Below are positions 58,189-64,000 of a DNA stretch of 64,000 bases, piece by piece. Numbering within the stretch: the first letter of the stretch is position 1; every line of letters begins with the position of its first letter. The notes beneath the pieces were generated by a model. It saw only the letters and a program-made list of their open reading frames with translations, was not told the DNA's origin and searched no databases. Origin of the DNA: Aliiroseovarius sp. S1123 (lineage in GTDB: Bacteria > Pseudomonadota > Alphaproteobacteria > Rhodobacterales > Rhodobacteraceae); contig NZ_JALKBE010000002.1 of NCBI RefSeq assembly GCF_023015885.1, forward strand, positions 1-64,000, given 5' to 3'. The position numbers and the translations under genes are program-made.

Positions 58189-61100
58189 ATGACCAGTGAA
58201 AAAGCGCCAAATGATGACCTGACTGGTGTGCCCCCGGAAGGTGGCGCGCAGAAGGCGGCGTCACTGGGGCATGAGGCACCTGATGACGCGATGATCGCGC
58301 AGGCCGAGGCCGCCATTCTGGCCGCCAGCGCGCGCAGGTTGCCTTTGCGTGGATTGATTGAACAAGCCCTGCTGCGCCTTCGAAGGCCGCTCCGGACTAA
58401 AAAGCCGAACAGGTCTGCGACCCGAGGACCAGTCACCGAAAAGCATAAGAGCCAAGGTTTAGCGCAATTCGATACAGCCGAGGTCAATGCTGCGCGCCTT
58501 AACGTTGTCCCATCTCGGGCTGCGCCTGATGGGCCCGCTGTGGCAGCAGCCCCGACGCTGTCTGCCTCAGAGCGCAAATCCCCCCGTAAATTGAAACGTC
58601 GCGCGGGGATCTGGACGGTCTTGCTGTTCGTTGCAGCGGCGTTGTTCCTGGGGCTGGTGTCGATGTCCGCGACGGGACGGGTTGTCGCGATGCCCGATTG
58701 GGTGGCGCGTAGTGTCGAAGAACGTTTGAACGCCCAATCCGATGCAGTCGGTTTGTCGCTGTCAAGGATCGAGCTTGGGGTGTCGGCAAACGGCCGTCCC
58801 CGGTTGCGCCTGGTCGATCTGGGCGTGCGTGACGAGACGGGATTGGAAATTGGACGCCTGAATGCGGTCGAAGGCTCGGTCTTTGTCTGGCCGGTTCTGT
58901 CTGGCCGGTTCGAGCCCGCGACGCTTGAACTTTCGGGGGCGCAGATCACGGTGCGACGACAGGCCGACGGCGCATTTGCGCTGAGCTTCGGGCAAGGGGT
59001 CGGTGCAAGCGGCGACTTCGCAAGTGTTCTGGACGGTATTGATCGGATCTTTGCTGATGGCGTGTTGTCTCATACAGACGTCATCCGCGCAGATGCCCTG
59101 ACCATCACGCTGGAAGACGCGCGAACCGGGCGGATCTGGCAGGTGACCGACGGCGCGCTGGTTATCACGCAGGACGCCGAGCATGTCAGCATGGCGGTAT
59201 CCTTTGATGTCTTCAATCAAACCGAGACGCTGGCCGAGACCGTGCTTGAGTTTCGAAGTGCCAAAAGCTCGTCCGCGGCCGAGTTCACGGCGCGGTTTAA
59301 AAATGCACTGTCTGCCGACATTGCTGCGCAGACGCCGCTATTGACCTTTCTGGGGATCGTAGATGCGCCGATCTCGGGCGAGCTGCTTACGGTTGTTGAC
59401 GATGATGGTGCGATTTCCGATCTTGCGGGGTTCCTGGAATTTGGCGCAGGTGCGATTTCGCCCGCGGGTGGGGCCAAGCCCGCGCGATTCAACGGCGGTC
59501 GGGTCGATATCGACTATGACCCCGAACGCGAGCGCATGGATTTCTCGGAAATGTCATTGTCGTCGGATTGGGTGCAGGGACGCGCCGCCGGACACGCCTA
59601 TCTACGCGGGTGGGCAGGGGGGTGGCCGACCGAGTTGATCGGTCAGGTGCAATTGTCTGAGGCCGAGATCAATCCATCCGAACTGTTCGAAGACACGGTT
59701 CTACTGGGACAGGGTGGGGCTGACTTCCGTCTGCGTCTTGATCCTTTTGAAGTGGATATCGGGCAGGCCTATGTCACCCATGAAGATCGCCATATTGCGG
59801 GGTCGGGGCGAATCTCGGCGGATCGTGATGGCTGGTCCTTGGGCTTTGACAGCCGCGCCGAGAAAGTCACCCCCGAACAGGTTGTTGCGCTGTGGCCCGA
59901 GGCACGAAGTGCGCGTGTCAGAAAATGGATCCGCGAGAATGTGTCGGAGGGGCACTTCACGGATGTCGCAATTGCATGGCGTAAGCAGGGGGATGCGCCT
60001 GCGCATTTGAACCTTTCAGCCTCGTATCAGGATATGTCGATCCGCGCGGTGAAGGATATGCAGCCGATCGAGAATGCGGATGGGCGGCTTGTAATCGAAG
60101 GTCGCCGTCTGTCTGTTGTGGCGGATCGGGGCATTGTGAGCCCGCGGGATACTGACGGGCGGATTGCGGGCGTTCTGGATATCAGTGGGACCAGATTTGT
60201 CATCCCAAAAATGGGGAAACCGCGCCCCGCAGATGCTGACCCCAACCTGCCAATCCGACCCGTTCCGGCCGAGGTCGACCTTTCGGTCTCGGGCCCGGTG
60301 ACGGCCGCGCTCCACCTGTTGAACTCCAAGCCGTTCCAGGTGTTTCGGAAGAGTGACGGCAAGATGGGGCCGGATATGGCCACTGGGCGCGCAACGGTAC
60401 GCGGGCGTGTTAATGTTCAGATGCAACCCAAGCCGCCGCGCGGATCAATGCAGTATGATCTGATCGCAGATCTGCGGAATGTCGAAAGCGGCAAGATCGT
60501 ACCGGGGCACCAGTTGAAACTGCCCACGGCGACCATGCGCTTTGATGGTTCTGCGCTTAGTCTGGATGGGCAGGGAAGCTTGTCTGGCCTGCCGGTTTCG
60601 GGCCGATGGGAGCTGCCCTTCACGGACGGCAAAGCAGCATCGACCTCGTCTGTGACGGGGCGCTTCCCGTTGAACTTCAAGGCGCTGGAGGTCTTCAAGG
60701 TCGGCCTTCCGAAAGGGACGGTTCAAGGCGAAGGGCGAGGTGACTTCAAAATTGTGCTGGTCAAGGACGCGCCGCCACGGTTGACGCTCGAAGGGGATCT
60801 GAAGGGCGTTGGTCTGTCCATCGCCGCCTTGGGCTGGTCTAAGCGCAAAAATGCTGAAGGGCAGATCACACTGACGGCGGACCTTGGGCAGGTGCCAAAA
60901 ATCGATCAGCTTGCCGTGACCGCGCCGGGGCTTTCCGCTGCGGGGCGGGTCAATCTACACCCTGAAGGCGGGTTGGATACGGCAGAGTTCGATCGGGTCA
61001 AGCTGGGCGGGTGGCTGGATGCGCAGGTGACGTTGACGGGTCGTGGCGCAGGTGTGCCTGTGGCGGTAACCGTCAACGGTGGTACGATTGACCTGCGCGG

Positions 61101-61890
61101 CGCCTCGGTTGGGGCGAACCGAGGTCGCGGCACAGCACAGGGTCAGACTCCGATCGACCTCAGACTGGATCGGCTCATCGTGTCCGAAGGTATTGTGCTG
61201 ACGCCGTTCGAAGCTGCGCTCTCCAGCGGCGCCAACGGATTGTCGGGGCAATTCGAGGGACGGGTCTCGGGCGGACCGGTCATTCAGGGTGTCGCAGCGC
61301 CTCAGCCGAACGGCACCGCCTTTAGGATCAATGCACGCGACGCGGGCGCGGTGATGCGTGAAGCGGGTTTGTTCAAATCGGCCAAGGGCGGCACGATGGA
61401 ACTGATCTTAACGCCAGCGGGTGGAAAGGGCGTTTACGAAGGCAGTCTGGCCATCACCGACAACCTTGATGTCCACAACGCACCGGCAATGGCCGAGCTC
61501 CTCTCGGCGATTTCAGTCATCGGACTTTTGCAGCAGTTGGGCGGGCAGGGCATCCCGTTTACCGATGTAAATGCCCGCTTCCGGTTGGACCCCGAGAAGG
61601 TCACGATTTACGAAAGCTCGGCCTCGGGGCATTCGATGGGGATCTCGATGGACGGGTACTATTACCTTGGCACCGAACAATTGCAGATGCAGGGGGTGAT
61701 CTCGCCGTTTTATGTCGTGAACTCGGTCGGCCGGATCTTTGCCCGCCGCGGAGAGGGGCTGGTCGGGTTTAACTATCAGCTTGAGGGAACGGCGACATCT
61801 CCTAAGGTTTCAGTTAATCCGCTATCGATTCTGACACCGGGGATCTTTCGCGACATTTTCCGGCGTGACCCGCCCCCGCGTCCTGAATGA
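58189..61890 (+). CDS. large AsmA-like (YhdP/DUF3971) envelope protein
   Basis: The 1233-aa protein has a cytoplasmic N-terminus of about 135 residues rich in Ala/Arg/Pro and one transmembrane helix (about 142-162; IWTVLLFVAAALFLGLVSM). A very long periplasmic region of beta-strand repeats follows (for example GKPARFNGGRVDIDYDPERE, GRVDIQ-like GRVNVQMQPKPPRG). The last ~250 residues form the AsmA C-terminal domain (LDVHNAPAMAELLSAISVI, VTIYESSASGHSMGISMDGYYYLG). Similar proteins bridge inner and outer membrane and carry phospholipids. The start ATG 58189 has only weak AGG spacing. queA follows 36 nt downstream. Confidence 0.88.
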   Translation: MTSEKAPNDDLTGVPPEGGAQKAASLGHEAPDDAMIAQAEAAILAASARRLPLRGLIEQALLRLRRPLRTKKPNRSATRGPVTEKHKSQGLAQFDTAEVNAARLNVVPSRAAPDGPAVAAAPTLSASERKSPRKLKRRAGIWTVLLFVAAALFLGLVSMSATGRVVAMPDWVARSVEERLNAQSDAVGLSLSRIELGVSANGRPRLRLVDLGVRDETGLEIGRLNAVEGSVFVWPVLSGRFEPATLELSGAQITVRRQADGAFALSFGQGVGASGDFASVLDGIDRIFADGVLSHTDVIRADALTITLEDARTGRIWQVTDGALVITQDAEHVSMAVSFDVFNQTETLAETVLEFRSAKSSSAAEFTARFKNALSADIAAQTPLLTFLGIVDAPISGELLTVVDDDGAISDLAGFLEFGAGAISPAGGAKPARFNGGRVDIDYDPERERMDFSEMSLSSDWVQGRAAGHAYLRGWAGGWPTELIGQVQLSEAEINPSELFEDTVLLGQGGADFRLRLDPFEVDIGQAYVTHEDRHIAGSGRISADRDGWSLGFDSRAEKVTPEQVVALWPEARSARVRKWIRENVSEGHFTDVAIAWRKQGDAPAHLNLSASYQDMSIRAVKDMQPIENADGRLVIEGRRLSVVADRGIVSPRDTDGRIAGVLDISGTRFVIPKMGKPRPADADPNLPIRPVPAEVDLSVSGPVTAALHLLNSKPFQVFRKSDGKMGPDMATGRATVRGRVNVQMQPKPPRGSMQYDLIADLRNVESGKIVPGHQLKLPTATMRFDGSALSLDGQGSLSGLPVSGRWELPFTDGKAASTSSVTGRFPLNFKALEVFKVGLPKGTVQGEGRGDFKIVLVKDAPPRLTLEGDLKGVGLSIAALGWSKRKNAEGQITLTADLGQVPKIDQLAVTAPGLSAAGRVNLHPEGGLDTAEFDRVKLGGWLDAQVTLTGRGAGVPVAVTVNGGTIDLRGASVGANRGRGTAQGQTPIDLRLDRLIVSEGIVLTPFEAALSSGANGLSGQFEGRVSGGPVIQGVAAPQPNGTAFRINARDAGAVMREAGLFKSAKGGTMELILTPAGGKGVYEGSLAITDNLDVHNAPAMAELLSAISVIGLLQQLGGQGIPFTDVNARFRLDPEKVTIYESSASGHSMGISMDGYYYLGTEQLQMQGVISPFYVVNSVGRIFARRGEGLVGFNYQLEGTATSPKVSVNPLSILTPGIFRDIFRRDPPPRPE

Positions 61891-61926
61891 TTGACCTTTG
61901 CCTTGATCGGACCTATGTGCGCGGCC

Positions 61927-62988
61927 ATGAAGCTGAGTGATTTTGACTTTGATCTGCCCGAGGATCTGATTGCGACCCGCCCTGCGCGTCCGCGTACGGC
62001 CAGCCGTCTGCTGGTGGCGACTCCGGACACGCTGACCGACGCGCATGTGGGCGATCTGACTGATTGGCTTCGTCCAGGGGACCGGTTGATCCTGAACGAC
62101 ACCAAGGTCATCCCCGGCCGCCTGTTCGGCACACGTACCCGTCCGGGGCAAGCGCCTGGCGAGGGTGTTTCGAATATTGAAGTCACGCTTTTGTCGCCCG
62201 ATGGCCACGGCCAATGGCACGCGATGGCCAAGCCCTTGCGTAAATTGAAAGAGGGCGACGTGATCGCGTTCTCGGATGCGCTGAACGCCGAATTCCTTGG
62301 GCGAGATGAAGATCAGGCCGTACTCCGTTTCAATTTGGAAGGTGACGCGTTTGATGTCGCGATTGCCGCGGCAGGCAAAATGCCTCTGCCGCCCTACATC
62401 GCCGCAAAGCGTGCAGCGGACGACCAAGACAACGAAGACTACCAGACCGTATTTGCCCGCAATGCCGGGGCAGTTGCCGCGCCGACAGCGTCTCTGCATT
62501 TTGATACCGACCTTTTGTCCCGAATCGAGGCGATGGGCGTCGATCTGACCCATGTCACGTTGCACGTGGGGGCGGGCACTTTCCTGCCGGTGAAGGTCGA
62601 TGATGTGTCCAAGCACAAGATGCATGCCGAATGGGGCGAGGTCAGCCAGAATGCGGCGAACGAGATCAACGCGACCCTCGCCACCGGCGGACGCGTGATC
62701 CCCGTGGGCACCACGGCGTTGCGCCTGATTGAAAGCGCGGCAGTTGCCAAGGGGCAGATTTCCCCATGGACAGGCGAGACCGATATTTTCATCACGCCGG
62801 GCTTTGAATTTTCAATCGCTGATGGCTTGATGACAAATTTCCACTTACCCAAATCCACGCTGATGATGCTTGTCTCTGCCCTAATGGGGATCGAGCGGAT
62901 GCGGGATGTCTATGTCCATGCCATCGAAGAAAAATATCGCTTCTTTTCTTATGGCGACAGCTCGCTTCTGCTGCCGCAGGGGGCGTAA
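61927..62988 (+). CDS. queA: S-adenosylmethionine:tRNA ribosyltransferase-isomerase
   Basis: The 353-aa QueA adds the cyclopentene ring of queuosine to tRNA. Motifs are [20 protein letters not shown] at the N-terminus, [24 protein letters not shown] ([11 protein letters not shown]), [10 protein letters not shown] and [13 protein letters not shown], and [22 protein letters not shown] 61927 gives the family N-terminus; the 36-nt longer reading from TTG 61891 is not supported. It is probably co-transcribed with the AsmA-like gene. Confidence 0.97.
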   Translation: MKLSDFDFDLPEDLIATRPARPRTASRLLVATPDTLTDAHVGDLTDWLRPGDRLILNDTKVIPGRLFGTRTRPGQAPGEGVSNIEVTLLSPDGHGQWHAMAKPLRKLKEGDVIAFSDALNAEFLGRDEDQAVLRFNLEGDAFDVAIAAAGKMPLPPYIAAKRAADDQDNEDYQTVFARNAGAVAAPTASLHFDTDLLSRIEAMGVDLTHVTLHVGAGTFLPVKVDDVSKHKMHAEWGEVSQNAANEINATLATGGRVIPVGTTALRLIESAAVAKGQISPWTGETDIFITPGFEFSIADGLMTNFHLPKSTLMMLVSALMGIERMRDVYVHAIEEKYRFFSYGDSSLLLPQGA

Positions 62989-63080
62989 AAGCCGGTAGGC
63001 GACTCTGCAAGGTCGCGAAAAAGCGTTTTTAGAAGAAAGCCTTCGGCTACACTAAACATCTCGGATTGGCGGAGGGTCTT

Positions 63081-64000
63081 ATGCTTCAGGTACTGGCAAG
63101 TTCTTGGGCGCTGCTGTTGGGCGTCATGCTTTTGATGGTTGGCAACGGTGTACAAGGCACGCTGTTGGGCATTCGTGGTGGGCTTGAAGGCTTTTCGACC
63201 TTCGAGCTGTCCTTGGTCATGTCCGGATACTTTGCGGGCTTCCTGTTCGGGTCGCGCATGGCTCCGATCATGATCCGACGCGTTGGCCATGTGCGGGTCT
63301 TTGCGGCGCTGGGGTCCTTCATCTCGGCCGTGTTGATCCTGTACCCGGCAATGAACGATCCGATTGCCTGGACGCTTCTGCGTGTCGTGGTTGGGTTCTG
63401 CTTCTCGGGCGTGTATGTCACAGCGGAAAGCTGGCTGAACAACGCGGCTGACAATGCGAACCGCGGCAAAGCCCTGTCGCTCTATATGTTCGTTCAGATG
63501 GTCGGGATCATTGCAGCACAGGGTTTGCTGGTGTTGGGAGATCCGCAGGACTTCATCTTGTTCATCATCCCATCGGTGCTGGTGTCGATTGCCTTTGCGC
63601 CGATCCTTTTGTCGGTAAACCCGACCCCTGCCTTTGAAACCACCAAAGGTCTGAGTCTGCGCGAGCTTTACACGATCTCGCCGCTGGGCTGTGTCGGCTT
63701 CTTCATTCTGGGTGGCGTGTTTGCTGCGCAGTTCGGCATGGCCTCGGTCTTTGGACAGCAGGCGGGGCTGAGTATCGCGCAGATCTCGGGCTTTGTGTCG
63801 ACTTTCTATATTGGCGGGCTGGTGCTTCAGTATCCCATCGGCTGGATCTCCGACCGCATGGATCGGCGTTTCCTGATCCTGATCGTCACGGCTGTGGCTG
63901 CCGGGGCAGGGTTCCTACCTGTGCTGTTGTCGTCAGACTATAATGTACTGTTGGCAGCGGCCTTCCTGATGGGCGGCATGACGAACCCGCTTTACGCGCT
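63081..64000 (+). CDS. MFS transporter (partial, C-terminus off window)
   Basis: From ATG 63081 (GGAGGGTCTT just upstream) the reading has no stop to the window edge. It gives about nine of twelve expected helices (MLQVLASSWALLLGVMLLMV, GYFAGFLFGSRMAPIMIRRV with the loop 2-3 motif, RVVVGFCFSGVYVTAESWLN, and GWISDRMDRRF as the loop 8-9 motif). The ESWLN motif is seen in YcaD/YfcJ-like permeases. The substrate is unknown. Confidence 0.92.
   Translation, partial: MLQVLASSWALLLGVMLLMVGNGVQGTLLGIRGGLEGFSTFELSLVMSGYFAGFLFGSRMAPIMIRRVGHVRVFAALGSFISAVLILYPAMNDPIAWTLLRVVVGFCFSGVYVTAESWLNNAADNANRGKALSLYMFVQMVGIIAAQGLLVLGDPQDFILFIIPSVLVSIAFAPILLSVNPTPAFETTKGLSLRELYTISPLGCVGFFILGGVFAAQFGMASVFGQQAGLSIAQISGFVSTFYIGGLVLQYPIGWISDRMDRRFLILIVTAVAAGAGFLPVLLSSDYNVLLAAAFLMGGMTNPLYA

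Noticed and set aside
58065-58949. A minus-strand frame of 294 codons across the start of the AsmA-like gene
   Set aside because: It is Ser/Thr/Arg/Pro-rich without motifs and overlaps the supported plus-strand gene.

Overview
The window looks like the chromosome of a marine Roseobacter-group alphaproteobacterium (Rhodobacteraceae). The reasons are the moderately high GC, the typical gene families (glutarate/lysine catabolism, carnitine/butyrobetaine catabolism, Agl alpha-glucoside uptake, ApbE-type NosX, NnrU) and a Paracoccus-like denitrification regulon. No rRNA, tRNA, CRISPR array, insertion sequence or phage gene was seen. Calls rest on reading translated motifs and DNA words by eye; no database search was possible.

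Layout. (1) 1-7.3 kb: a glutarate / 5-aminovalerate (lysine) degradation block. On the minus strand lie an aminotransferase, glutaryl-CoA dehydrogenase, an aldehyde dehydrogenase, 3-hydroxybutyryl-CoA dehydrogenase and the start of etfB. Divergent from these are an XRE-cupin regulator and a CaiB-type CoA-transferase. Together they can take 5-aminovalerate through glutarate semialdehyde, glutarate and glutaryl-CoA to crotonyl-CoA, and then 3-hydroxybutyryl-CoA to acetoacetyl-CoA. The crotonase step is not in this block. (2) 7.5-24.1 kb: a nitric-oxide/nitrous-oxide respiration island, norCBQDEF, two small membrane proteins, a Cys-rich protein, nosRZDFYLX and a Dnr-like Crp/Fnr regulator. Its left edge abuts a truncated TRAP-transporter permease. 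Three Nnr/Dnr-type boxes (TTRAC-N4-RTCAA) precede norC, the small-protein pair and the nosR unit. No nitrite reductase is in the window.

(3) 24.4-27.8 kb: a two-gene unit of a stand-alone adenylating ligase and a carrier-protein/thioesterase/TPR fusion. It looks like a miniature NRPS-type system of unknown product. (4) 27.9-31.9 kb: a GFA-nitrilase-methyltransferase operon facing a CadC-like wHTH-TM-TPR regulator. The shared promoter region holds a perfect tandem 11-bp repeat. (5) 32-40.6 kb: a decayed ProV-type ABC ATPase followed by a gamma-butyrobetaine/carnitine catabolic operon under a GlxA/CdhR-type activator. The operon holds an enoyl-CoA hydratase, an ADP-forming CoA ligase, an acyl-CoA dehydrogenase, a carnitine dehydrogenase-thioesterase fusion, an SDR and a BKACE. 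Convergent with the activator is an orphan nnrU.

(6) 41.3-51.3 kb: an alpha-glucoside utilisation locus (glk, GH1 glucosidase, aglR, aglEFG, GH13 aglA, aglK) with LacI-type operators CAAAGCGCTTTG. (7) 51.4-64 kb: housekeeping genes, namely prfB, a lytic transglycosylase, a DUF2189 membrane protein, bactofilin with M23 peptidase, DUF455 with Bcp, an AsmA-like giant, queA and the start of an MFS transporter.
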